A stretch of DNA of 64,000 nt from Sthenelais limicola (Eukaryota; Annelida; Polychaeta; Phyllodocida; Sigalionidae), in contig OW804102.1 of assembly GCA_942159475.1 (NCBI GenBank), positions 21,332,684 through 21,396,683 on the forward strand, in the 5' to 3' direction. The notes beneath the pieces are model-generated. The model had not been told where the DNA came from, ran no database searches, and worked only from the letters and a program-made list of their open reading frames with translations. Numbering within the stretch: the stretch's first letter is position 1; each line of letters starts with the position of its first letter. Of this stretch, positions 1-13,400 are shown piece by piece. The position numbers were made by a program, and so were the translations under genes.

Positions 1-1378
1 AACTAGTGAACTCAGTACTAGTAATTGAACATTAAATTATTAGCGCCTCATTCCATTCTCTCTATATATTGCTATTTTTGTTACGCCATGCAATTCAAGT
101 CATTCTCACAGGAGGGACACTTTGAGGCGAACATTCAGCAAAGTCTGTCAAGCAAGGAAAAACCATTGATTTATAATGATTGGAGCTGCAAATGAACAGC
201 GAGAAATGATAATGATAAATAAATGTTTCAGCTGCTTCAGTGTATTACCACACAACAAAAATACGTTTCACAATGCCAGAGAGCCGGTACTAGGGCCTAT
301 GCTACTCTGTACGATAGTATTCTCTGTATTGGACGATTCTGGGGCTATCACCACCTTAGCCAGAGAGACTAAAAGGATTAATAACCACGATTCTGGGCCT
401 GCTGGTGCAATATTTGGTGCATACTTCCGAGGTGAAGATCATAACTTTATCAAACAATTACGCCCCAGAGCCTGAGTTGTCCTCAATCCAGACCATTATT
501 TTTCACTCTAATTGACGGCACCTCAGCGTTCCGTTTTCCATTGGTATTCGCACAATTCAAGACATGCGTTTTTATTTTTCCTCCATAACCTTTAGACGAG
601 GTTCTCGTGTAACCTTTGTTATATCATATGAAGGTCATGGAATACAGACGTACGTTTCCAGGACTGTACAATTTATCCGCGTATCAACAAGTATTAGGGG
701 CCTTTCAACATGGTTGCATTTAATATAGGACATTGCCTTTTCAAACATATATTTATTCAAAAAGTTAGACAATATTACTGTGCCTGGAGGTTACACCTAA
801 ATTTACATATTTAGATTATACGTAGGATTCCATTTAGTTTTGATTACCTGTCAACACCTGCTTCCTTCCTAGTTGTGTTTTAATCTACTTAACTTAGTTC
901 CAAATTGTACCTACTCAACTCTTCCTGTTTATAATATATGCAGGTGTGTTAGTCGGGGTTGCGGTGGGTAAAGGAAACATATAGATACATTGTGTTCATG
1001 TTGTTAGTAGGTTCGTCCGTATCGTCATCCGTTTTTCAGTCTTTAGAGGAATGGGGAGAACGTCTTAGTTCGGGAGTCACCCCCTTTGAATTAATGATGA
1101 TGATAGAGAGCACATGGACATGTGGGTTAGACCACCACTCCTCTCACATAACCCATATTTAAGGTTGAGATGAGCTTGCTTTAAAACGCAGTTTAACATA
1201 ATAAAACGCGATACCAAATATAGTCAGATATACCTGATCTTCATCATTTCTCAGCCTAATTTAACAGAATTTCCCAAATGTGTAGAGCTGCCAATTTATA
1301 TTTTCTGATCATCTGACCCATAATAACAATGTACAATGGTGAATACACATAGTTCAATACAGTATTTGTCTATTGCAG
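1..1378. other. Intron or upstream region of the calsequestrin-like gene
   Basis: No exon could be supported here. The next upstream coding exon should end in phase 0 and encode the start of thioredoxin domain I, and I find no segment with that character. The stretch around 1195-1322 is a partial copy of the dispersed GTCAG...GAAAATGTACA terminal-repeat element, seen as its reverse end (ATTTTCTGATCATCTGACCC) near 1300-1320. The remainder shows nothing recognisable. Confidence 0.5.
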
Positions 1379-1463
1379 GAGACGGCGCAGGCGCTGGGGA
1401 GCAGAGGAGTAAAGGTAGCCATTATTAACGTAGAGAGCTGCCCTGACTTCTTACATCTACCAG
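1379..1463 (+). CDS. Calsequestrin-like gene, first visible exon (domain I)
   Basis: Acceptor TATTGCAG before 1379 and donor CAG|GTGAGT after 1463. Enters in phase 0 and leaves with one extra base. It encodes 28 residues including GVKVAIINVESCPDFLHLP. This corresponds to the calsequestrin domain I helix and strand before the segment read as LGLTEEDSIYVF in vertebrate proteins. The Cys in NVESCP is not in a CxxC pair. Confidence 0.75.
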
Positions 1464-4400
1464 GTGAGTCACTCTAACTGCTTGTACTGAGTCGCTCAAC
1501 CCTGCTGTACATAGTAACCCATTAAGGACGGCAGGGCTGGAATAGTGGTTCCTTTCTCAATGTTCCCTCTTTGGGTATGTTTACATCAGACATTCTGATA
1601 GTGAAAAATGTCATTTGGATACTTAACCGAATAGTGAAGTCATAGTCTTTCAAAGTTGCCCACCTGACACCTTTTTGTGACAAACTGCCTATCCTGAGTA
1701 ATTGTTTAAAAAGAAGATACGCCAAAACAAAGCAGGTGATGTGCATATATATGAAAATAAATCAGGACAATGTCTCGGTTGTCTTACAATGGGTCAGGGA
1801 TCAAATATGTACAATCGGCAGCTGTACATTAAAATGTTATCAAATCCTGTGGGTTATAGGCTAAAAAGGGATAAATACTAGGGTTAAGGTTAGATCTCCA
1901 CGCCTCCTCATCCAACTCGTTATTAACCTGAAGGTTCTCCAAGCTAAATAGGATGAATTCACTTCTTAGTTATTACCCTATTACCCTCAATTATTACCCT
2001 AATGCCCATTACCACGGCCGGCTGAAGTACTCTTGGTGTACAAGCGATGTATGGCAAACTGCACAATGTTAAAGTGTTATAGTCGGTCGGCCAGATATGG
2101 ACAGATACATAGAATATCAAGCGTGTGCACAACTGAGGTATGCGGTCAACCACAAATATAAACAAATGATTTACAGAACAAAAGTGAGCGATAATGGATG
2201 ATAATACTTCCATGTAAACATATCCTATTGAGCTCAGGATTTCAGTGTACACGAAAATAAGAATCTAGTGTACACAGACTGAAAATTGTGATTTTCGAAT
2301 ATTGCATTACATTTAATACTTGAAGCTATCATCAAGTACATTACATTTGTACACAATAGATTCATTGTTCATGACTCATAACAATGTTAAACTTGTGTTG
2401 TCCTTTAGATGTCGCGCCAGGAGCCATCCATGTCTACAGTAACCGCCAGTATGTGTACCAAGGATTACATTCCAGTCCTGCCCTCGTCTCCTTCGTACTC
2501 AAGGTCAGTCACATTAATGTATATGGTTATGCAATTATGTAAAACACATGACATGGGATTATTGGTCAATATTCCATGCTGAACATAACATGATTTCTAT
2601 AGCTTTTACACTGACATACAACTCCCCTAATTCCATGCAAACCAGGATCCAAGACAGTGGACATGCAAATCAGCTATTGACGGAGAAGCTATATTTCTTT
2701 ATTTATATATTTCATTTATTAAAGGTTGCTAAATGTGTATAAGCCTTTTGTAGTAGGATCAGAAATGCTGTATTCCGGAGTCCATTACAGATACATTCCA
2801 TTGATACAAATCTCTTATTGAGGGGGAATCCAGCCTGAGAACGTGTTTACAGTGTTCTGGTGAACCCCCACTGGCCTACGTAAGCCTATTAGTACAGGTG
2901 CACCACCACTCACTCACACTCTACGTCTACCTACCTCACCCCAGCAGCTCCTCCTTCTTATTCTCACCCACCCAGGACGTAACGCCCTTGAGTAGAGGTC
3001 ACTTTGGATCATTTATGATCCTTCACTAAATTCTCCACATTACTGTAGTCGTCCCCCTCCCCTCCTTTCCCCCTAACCCACTCCACCTCCTCCTCTTTCT
3101 TCTTTTTCTTCTTCTTCTTCGTCCTCCGCTCCCCTCCCTCCTCCCCTCCTCCTGCTCCTGCTCCACCCCTCCCCCACTCCACCTCCTCCCGCCTGTTACC
3201 TTTATACTGGGTCAGGCCATCACAAAATGTACAATCCACAGCAGTACACATTTAGTAATCTATGCTAAATTAGGCTCAAAATGATAAATACTAGGTATAT
3301 CTGAGTATATATTCCGTAGTGCGATGCCGAACACATTTTGTTTGGTTATGAGGATATGTATTTGGAACCTCATTATTGTCTCAAATCTGGGGTGTTTGAG
3401 AGTATCGGTAAGGGCGATTAGGGGATTTGCATGTCTCAGTTCAAACCTGACATACACATATTTAGCAACAATGGTATAGAAAAACGCAAGGATACTTTTA
3501 TGTGCCAATATCATTTGCACATATCAATGATCTATAAAAACCAGAAGCATGATGGGAAAGATGCTTTATTTCATGAAAACATGGAAAAACACATGGTTAT
3601 AAGAGATCAATGTTGAACATAACATGTTCTCTAGAGTTATACACTGACATACACCTCCCATAATTCCATACGAATCGAGCTACAAGATGGTGGACATGCA
3701 AATCCCCTATTGTACATTTTCTGATGACGCCATCCATTGGTAACTCTCCCTGCATCAATACCCCCCCCCCGCCTCCTGTGCCTCCACAGTTCTCCCAATA
3801 CCCCCCAACAACCCCCCCCCCCCTACCACCACCACCACCACCACCCAGGAAGCCACCTCCTCTACCACCTTCTCCTCCTCCTCCCACTCCTTGGCTTCAC
3901 CTCCAACACGTCCTTGGCACATTTCTTATGTAATGCTGCTCCACCTTAAGCAATTACGCAACAGAATATGCATCTGCTCCCTCTCGCTCTACAACCACAT
4001 GTACCATTCCATTAGTCTGCAGATAACCTTCTTTCTTTATATTATGGGTCCGATCGTCAGGAAATGTCAAATTGGCAGCAAAACACATTTTACAAAATGT
4101 TGCCAAATCAGGCTGAAAAATGATGAAAACTATAGATCTGAACATACTTGGTATTGTCTTGAACACATTAAAAGGTAGAATGGTGAATATTAGGTCAAAT
4201 ACCATTTTAATTCATTTGGTAATGCGTTCATTCAAAAGCTCTGCTCGGTTATATTGAACCGCATTTTGAAACTAATAATAGTCTTCAATTTGTTTTATTT
4301 GAAAGGATTGGTGAAGATAAATTGCACATTTTTAGTAGTAGCCGCTCTATTTGCTGACTCATCTAAATTGTTTAAAAATCCCGGAATCTCTCCAATGTGT

Positions 4401-7400
4401 AAAACAAACTCCGAAGATCAAATCAAGAAAGGAATGCTCTAAAACCATGTTTTCCTTGACTAAGGCAAACAGCCACAAGTATATCGCTGTCAGTAAGACG
4501 GAGGATAATGGGTTTATACCATCTCATCTCTTCTCTCATTCATCTAACCTACATCATTTATTAATATGTTCTCACTATCATTGTCAAACATGCATTTCAG
4601 GCCAAAACCTGATGACCCTATTTATAAGAGGATTTATTCCTAGAGCCTTCAGAAATATACACAAAAATTATAAAACAGAAAATGACCCCCTTCCTGGCTC
4701 GATAGCTTGTCCGGTTAGAGCTCTGTGCAGACACAAGCGGTAGCGACAGGAATAGAAACAATTATAGCCATATATCCACACCGTTTAACGATAATGGTGT
4801 TAGTTTAAAGCGGTGATGATAGTGTAAAAATTTCACCGTAAATTAGTTGTTAAATCGTCTTTAGAGTGTACATGGCGAAACACCATAAATAATATATCAT
4901 CATATTGGAGTGTGAGCCATGTAATCGCCGCCTTGAAAGTGTTGGGTCTATAAACAGATATAAACATATATTAAAAGAATTGATAATCACCATGTCGGGC
5001 CTGCTGCATAATCCCTCGGCTTCGTCTCTTGATTATACATCATGAAGTGCACCAGCCGTCCCTCAATGTCAAAAGGGTTTCCCGGTACATACATTGTTCA
5101 CAGGTTATAAATGATTTAAATCTCCCCAAATAGACTAAACAGATTAATGACCTCCATGTCAGACAGGAATTGGGGTTTGATATTGATAACAACCCTGTCC
5201 TCAGTGCCAGACATTGACCCTTAGATGTATGTATAGTTTACCCTGGTTACAGACAATCTGTGCAGAATATAACATGTTTCACTTGTTCTTACACAGACAA
5301 TCACCACTATTCCATGCTAATCTAGCATGTAGATGTTCTCTATTTGTATATACCAAGTAGAAAGAGGGGCCTGGAGTGACTTTGAAAAGGGCATATAATT
5401 GAACAAGTTCTTTAGGCTTTGATGTTATTACACTCACCCAGAAGTGAACCAAAGCTCATTACAGGTTTTGGCTGTGTGGAATTTCTCTGCCTCAGCCTCC
5501 CTAGAACTTTGCTTACTCACCCTACATGAAATATTAACACGTTCTAGAGACAAACTCCCTAAGTAGTTCTGATTAAATATAAACCTTTTCTATTATATTC
5601 TGAATCACCATAAAGTATCACAAGGTTAAAGAGATTACAAATTTGAATTCATTGAATTAGACTAGATATAATGACGCCAATTAGTTTATTTAATTTTCAA
5701 TTAATAACATTCACTTAGCTCCTAACACAGCAAACAAGAACACAAACAATAGAAAAGTATTTTAAAGTTTATATAACTACTTAGATCAACCCAACATATA
5801 TAGAGACAATGGAACGAGGTACTAGTTATATATATTGGACGAAATTGCACAACAATCTCCCGTCCAATTGAAGTATAAGTTTGTTTTGGGTTTTGTAGCA
5901 TCATAATGTATCTAAAAGCTAAAAAATAACAATTCAAATTGTTATTGTCCACATACAACAACGATATTGCAATGCACTCTCTGTATCAAACCTCTCAGGT
6001 GGAATGTGCTTATATATAATAAGGAACACACACTAGCATCAATAGAGAGGCGATATATATTGAGATGTAAGTGGTACAAACATGACTTGTCAGTATGAGG
6101 ATGCCGGTATACTACATGTAGTTCCGCATTCATTATTTATTCCTGCAGAAGCCTTATATCCAAAGGTCAGCAGTAGCAGGAGCTATGGGGGCTGCTGACA
6201 CCCTGGAGGAAAGCCCTGGAGGAGCAGCTCTCTGGAGGGAGATGGTAGTAGAGGAGGGGGAGATGCTCCAAAACAGAGTCATCCATCAACGTTGGTATAA
6301 GGCTGAGTTAGTGATGGACCACCTTCACTTCCTTCTTTCTATATTCCCAGTTGTCTTCCTCATACTAAACTGTACACCACACAAGGGGTACTTAAATGGG
6401 GTACTTAAATAGTATAGCCATCTTCCTTATTGTAGAAATAAATATTAATTCTATACCCTGTCAAATGTAGATGGTATCAGGCCCCATTAAGAGAAATCTA
6501 GAGAGGGTTAAATGTGTTGATAAGGACGTAAAGCAACTCACTCACTCATATGTGCATTCTATTACACATGAGTTAAGCTAAATAATATTATATGGTAGGA
6601 AGCTGTTGATCAATGTTAACCTGCAGCTGCTTCCTTGCTTTTGAAGAGAACTTGAATTTTGTAAATGCTTTTGACATAGTTTAGGTCGCACTAGTCAGCT
6701 GCATTGGCAGCTATTGTGATCGATACTAATCTTATGAAATTTACTCATTTGATGACTTATACGAGTGAATTTCTCAATATTTTTATACAATTATTTGAAG
6801 TTGAATCGGCTGAGAGAAAACAACCACCAGTGAGTGATAATATGTGAAGTCACCACAGGAAAGGATTTTGACAGGTTTCCAAAATAAATATGTGGACTTT
6901 TTAAAGCCCTCTAGCGAAAGCAAACCAACAACATTCCACAAAATGTTGGTGAAATGACTTTCAGGAAAAGAACAGAAACAATTGTTTTTTTATAGTTTTT
7001 GACGGATATTAACTGGGATTGCAGCTTTAATTACCGCGTGCAATTACGTCACCATGAACACACGCCTAATGATCATGGTTCTGCATAGTACTGTATCACT
7101 TGAAGCATATCTGTGCCTTCAGTGACTAAAATATGGCCAGGAAACTTATGACCCACACATTCAAGGTGCAAACATGAGTTTGGTATTAGCAAGGAAAGCC
7201 ACTCTAAGCCGGTATAAAGAGAAAACACATTATCTAAGCACAGACATAGGTTGCGTACTTAGGAAGCCAGACAGTAAGATATATATCAACTTAACTCTGC
7301 AACAAGTGCCCTTGTTCAAGGCTTCTTCAGTTAATATTGAACAAGTGGAGCACAAGCTTCGCGGTTTTGTTTTTTTGTACAGGTCATTTTTAAAGGACAA

Positions 7401-10400
7401 CAAGTGAATATTACATGAGAGGTGAGCAGGACCGTTGTGGGGCCACGGGCTTAAAGGTCCTGCTGATAACAGTTACAATATTGAGGTCATTAATCCTTAT
7501 TATCATTATCCTAATTTTGATTTCCGTCAGAGTGGTCGCGGTAGGCAGGAAAATTTGTATTTAAGCTTTTACATGTTCATCTAAGTTTAGTTGTGTATAG
7601 ATATTATATAGATTGATTCTGTTATAAGAAGAGTACATAATCGGAGTGAGCCCTCTACATAGCAGTTCTTCCAGGCCTACCAGAAAACGTATATATAATA
7701 ATACATATGGTATCTACAATCAATATACCATGGCAGTATTTTACAGTGCTGAAATCTCCAAAATTAAAAGGAAATATGGTAATGGGCCCTTGCGTCTGAT
7801 TGTGAATGGGTCCTAACGTCCGATATGGGGTGACCCCTAGCGTCTGAACTCCCGCCTGGACTCTGGGCCCTAGCGTCGGGACTCGTGTTGTTGGGCCCTA
7901 ACATCTGGGGCCCAATACGAGTACATTAATGATCCCAGATCCTAGATCCTAGATCCAAGATTCTAGATGACACACATTAGTAACCAAATCCCTTATTGAG
8001 CTCAGTCCCAAGGGCAGATGCATACGATAGAGAGATACTAAGGTACAAGTGAATTGAATTTTACCAGCCAGCAATTCCAAATTTCAGGAATAACTATGGA
8101 GAAAAAGGCAAACCCATGGAGGAGGGTACTATGACCCTAGCGTACGCAGAAGTCGAATAATCTTGAAGATAGATGTGTTTGGGGTTGTTCTTGTACAGAT
8201 CTAAATGACCCTTTACAGCCCTTCCCCCCCCCCCTTCACACAGGTAAATATCCTCCAGGTGAGTTACCTGTAGCTAATCCACACATCAGCAGTAAGACCT
8301 GTATGCGGCAGAAACTGGGACGTGAGGTGAGCGAACTCCAGTATAAGGTCGCTCTGCATTAACGGTGCATTCTTTCAGTGCAATACAGAATTAGTAACTC
8401 TAGACCATATTGCCTATAGTATATATGCCATTCGTAGGTCACTCACTCACTCCCTATATTGTATAGATAGATTGAGGTGACATTTAGACAGTTATAAATA
8501 ACTATCACATCTTCATCCTCATTATTATTGTTGTTTGTATTGGTGTGTACTAGGTAACCTTAAATATTTAAGAGTCTGGGACTTTACCAAACTTGAATGT
8601 ATAATGAATATGATACAGGGCTCAAGGAAAACACTTGTATGTTGTCAGGGTATATCTTTATGATTTTACAGAAAGAATCGTTAGTGAAAGGTCATATATA
8701 ATGCCTGTTTGATTGGTTATTAGTTTTGTTATTTTGTATCCATGCTGTATGAGGGTTGCAATAACAATACGTGTATTATACGTACACACTAAACACGTCG
8801 AATTGGGTTTTCTCTTTAGCTTTTAGATACTTTATGGCGATTTAGAACCAAAAAAATAGGTTTTTATTACAATTTCTTCTTTGCTAAGGGCATATGATAA
8901 ATAGTGAATAGAATGGTACTAGCAATTGAATATCTATTAGATTCAATTCCTCCACAATCTCGTGCAATAGTTACTCAATTACTAGAATCTCGTTCCATTC
9001 TCTTTTTATTGCAACAAATATTGATTTTTTTTAACTAAATCACCTTGTAACTTATTTTGTTGTAAAACGCTTCGGTAATGCTGGTGTCATTTGATGCATA
9101 TGAATGTGTTGCGGAATGCCGAGCTATATAATCCTTCATCTCAATGTGATATTCTGGCACACTTTGTCGAACCTACATAGATCTAATATTCAGCTGAGGA
9201 TCTTGACAAACCACATTATGTTATCATTTTCTTATACCAATGAATCTCCATTCAATTAAAGTGGAGTCCCAAGTGACCACATTTATTTGCTAAGGAAATA
9301 ATTTTCTCCCAAGTGATGACATTCACCGTTTTCCACTCAAGTTGAATATGAGGAAAATTGGAGATTACAATTTCCTTCTCCCTCATATCTAGACTCAAAA
9401 TCGCTCAAAATGTAATCCTATGTATCAAATAATGACATAGTTAAAAGTTTAGCTATGAAATGCACTCATAAAAGCTACCACTGTGAGACCCAAGTGTAAA
9501 GGAATTACATGTAGTTTGTACGTTCTCACAAAAGTTAACATATTTCCTGCAACAAGGCTTGCAAGAGGCAAAGGAATTTGGGTCAAATGCTGACTGAGGA
9601 GATAAACCCTAAACCCACGCATTGGTTGCAGGGTAGGGACCGTAGGGAACAGGGTATAGGGTATAGGGTATATGGTAGGTAGAGTATGAGTGCAGTAACC
9701 CCAGGGCCTGGTTAATAACACTTCTTTACTTAGGATTTACCTTCCTTCCTTGCTAAGCAGCTGGTTAAGGAATTCTTCAGGGAAATAATAATATCATCAT
9801 TAATGATAACAATATGAACTTTTGGCCAGAGAGTTCTTTATTGTCATTGATGTTTCGTCATCAAAATCAATTTTGATCACTTAATAATTAACCGAGTTTT
9901 TAGTTTAGGTTTAAAACGGATTTAGTCTTTCGAATACCTTCCGTTAGTATCACTTTTTAACAACTGCATTGTATGACGATTATAAGAGATCTTAGTAAAT
10001 CATTATGTACGACCGCAAATGACTTGCAAAAGGCCGCTGACGTATCTGTTGCTCCTTTGTCTTTCTCTCCTGTTTTCTCATTGATGGGAGGACATTGATC
10101 CCTTGGTTACATACATGTACATTTACATGCGTTGTCAGGTAGCCTCTGTCTTTATGGAAAATGTTGTTCATACAACAGGAGAAGGAGTAATAGACACAAA
10201 TAACTCCAAACACCACAAAAGAATTTGAATCCTGTTATTACTATTCAGTCAGAAATTGCACGTTGTCTTCTGCAAAGCATAACTTCCAGACCGTCACAGA
10301 AATTAAGTTTGAAAACAAGATTCATAACATTGGTACATTTTTATGAAATCTCCATAATCTGTTGGCTCATTTGTTACTACACATTTTCAAATTAACCTTT

Positions 10401-13400
10401 TGCATTTTGTATTCAACACTTTATTTTAACAATATTCCGGATAATAATTGGCTATACAATGGCTTTCCTTGTATTCACACTGTAGAAATGTCCTACCACA
10501 GCAAGGAAACTTAGTTTAGCCAGATACATTTTAAGTAAGGATTTGTTACGCAACATGCCCCAGGGATAGGGATAAACAAGCCCAGGGATATTGTGCATAG
10601 TGTAGGGGAGAAAGGTCAGACTATTCTCTCCCTGCCCCCTCTCCTCACTCCTTACACATATAATTACGGGTCAGGTCGTCAGAAAATGTACAATTCACCC
10701 TCAGCAATCCTCTCAAATAACTTCAATTTAAGACGGAAATTATGTTGAACATAACAGAACAGATTACTTTGATTAACGCATAATACCAAATATACTCAGA
10801 TATACCTCGTATTTCTCATTTCTTCAGGATGATTTATAGGAATTTGCTAAATGTGTAGAGCTGCCGATTGTACACTGTCTCACGCCGTGACCCATATGTA
10901 CACACAAGTACACAATCTGTGCAAAGTAATTTTTTCGAGTCTCCTATATCACTGAGTACCTGAGACCTCTTTCTCAGGTGCTGTTTTTGCAGCCTCAATT
11001 TATAATAACTATTAACACAACTACACAATGAATGAACTGAAATGAATGTTTTACTTGAAATATCTAAAAAGGTCAGTAAAAATACTTCGCTAATTATAAC
11101 GTTGTTCATGTATTCTTGTCAATTTACAACTACAAGATATACATGTATACAAATGTTACCATTGAAGTAGCGACTATATTTGCTCAAACTTCTTCTACAA
11201 AATAATACATTGCAATAATGGCATGGTCTAAGGTCAGTTGACGATACTCATTAGTTGGCCCTGCTTCATGTAGCTGGTGTAAAACTTTGTACAGAAGACG
11301 TCAGAGGATTATCATAATGTTGATGTGATCTTACATGTAGTTAATCAATTAGGATTTGGGTTTATTAACCACTTCTGGTCAGCATAGCCTTCACATTTGC
11401 ATGTCTACTACAGTGCATGCCGGGATGGATTTAGTTCAAATCTGACATACAACTGTTTGGCAACATTTCTATCGAAATATGCACGGATCTTTTCACCAAT
11501 ATCATAGCTTATATAAATGATCTATAAAAAAACAAGTGCATGGTTGGAAAGATGAAGTCTTGTTTCATGAAAACATGTAAAACACATGGCTATTTACATG
11601 AGACCACTGTTAAATATACAATGCTAAGCATAGCTTGTTTTCTATGGCTTTTACACTGACATACAACTCCCATAGTTCCATACGAATCGAGATTCAAGAC
11701 GGAGGCGACGCAACCCCCCTCTTAGATGCTTGTTATAGTCGAATGCAATGTGCTGCCAAAAGGTCTCAAGGAATGTTTATAGATATATCCGCTGGTTAGT
11801 GCACCAACTACGAGGGCCGTATAAAATATGAATGTAGTAGGCCTAGTGCTATATCGTACATAAACCCTTGAAACCTGGATGTATGTATACGTGTACGACT
11901 ACTAGTGGTCGGCGTCTATGACCTTGGCAAAAAGCCCGATAGTAACGTCAAGATCAGGTTCATGGAAGGTATGCTCGAACCTGACTCATTGTACCACATT
12001 GAACAGGCGATCCAGCCCTACTTATGTTTGTTATTATGGGCAAATATTACCACTTGCAACACTGGATTTTCTCTTTATCTTTTTGTTGGGCATATCTACA
12101 ACTAGCCATAATGTGCAGGAGGATGTACTAGGCTGACAGGGCACTAATCCTGTTAGTGGATCCCTAATCTTTCGCCTAGGGATGTTATATACATCAACAA
12201 GTAAAGGAAAGTAACAGAGTGCAGAGGATAGAAGTGACAGATTGGAATGTTTTTTGGGGTGTTTTAGGAATGTTTTAGTTAGGGTTGTCGTGGGTGTAGT
12301 AAATATCCACTTTAAATTTCTTAGTTGGACTTAGATATCCCCTCCCGCTTCTGACTATATAATTTTACCAACGTTTTGGATGATTTAATTTAATTTCATG
12401 GTCATCTAGGTAGATTGACATTCATACATCAATATTGGTAGCACACATACAATGCAGTAGAATACAGTACATATAGTAGAATATAGTCCATACAATATTA
12501 GTCGAGACAGAATGTAGGCCTATAGTAAAACATTTACTCAGGAATACAGGTCTGTTTAATCCGGACATCTAAAAAATATGGACAGTCAAGTACAGTACCT
12601 TTACTGAATATTTCTGACAACACAACACCCTGTCCCCCAGACACCTCAACAATAAGGACAATAAGTTGTGCCCATCACCATGGGTGTTCATCATTATGAA
12701 ACGTCACTGTACATATTATGTGATGTGCCACATAAAAATAAGCCATAACTTGCAAAGCGTTTTAGTAACAATATATCTTGAACACACGTATGAATACATG
12801 TACCACATTTAAAGACTTGCATTTATAAGGTCATTCAATGGAGTGTATTTAGGTACTTTACTAGTGATTGCCTACCCAGAAATATTTTTGTCAAACATAA
12901 AGAAATCAAACATTAAATCCAGAAATACCTTTTCGATCCTTTGTTTCAACTTTGTTTCAACTATTCAAATTATGATCGTACCTACAAATCCATTTTTCTT
13001 TCAATTTATGTCTCAGAAGAATGTCTGTTTGCTTGTGGTTCAGTTATCATATTATGATTAATAGGAAAAGAACACATTATAATTGATGTTTGTTAACTCA
13101 CTAATGAACCTCTAACGAGCATTATATTTTTGGGCCCCGTTGCTAAGTTATTTCGATCCATCTATCCCCCTCCCCTCACACACCTACCCCTCCTCCCCTC
13201 CTCCTCCTCCAGCTTCTCCTACCCTTCCTCCAGTAGCCTCTGTTAGGCTTACATAGGAGGTAGTTAGCAACTGGTTGCCATAGAAACGGGTAATCACCTC
13301 CCTGGATTATAGCCAGTACACAATCTCCAACACAGGCTATCGGTCAGTCGGTGGAATGGGGAGTCAGTCAGCTTCCTCAATGTTGAGCAAAAAACTGGCT

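Noticed and set aside
176..475. 99-codon plus-strand frame near the window start
   Set aside because: It does not resemble calsequestrin domain I, and there is no matching splice donor in the phase required by the exon at 1379.
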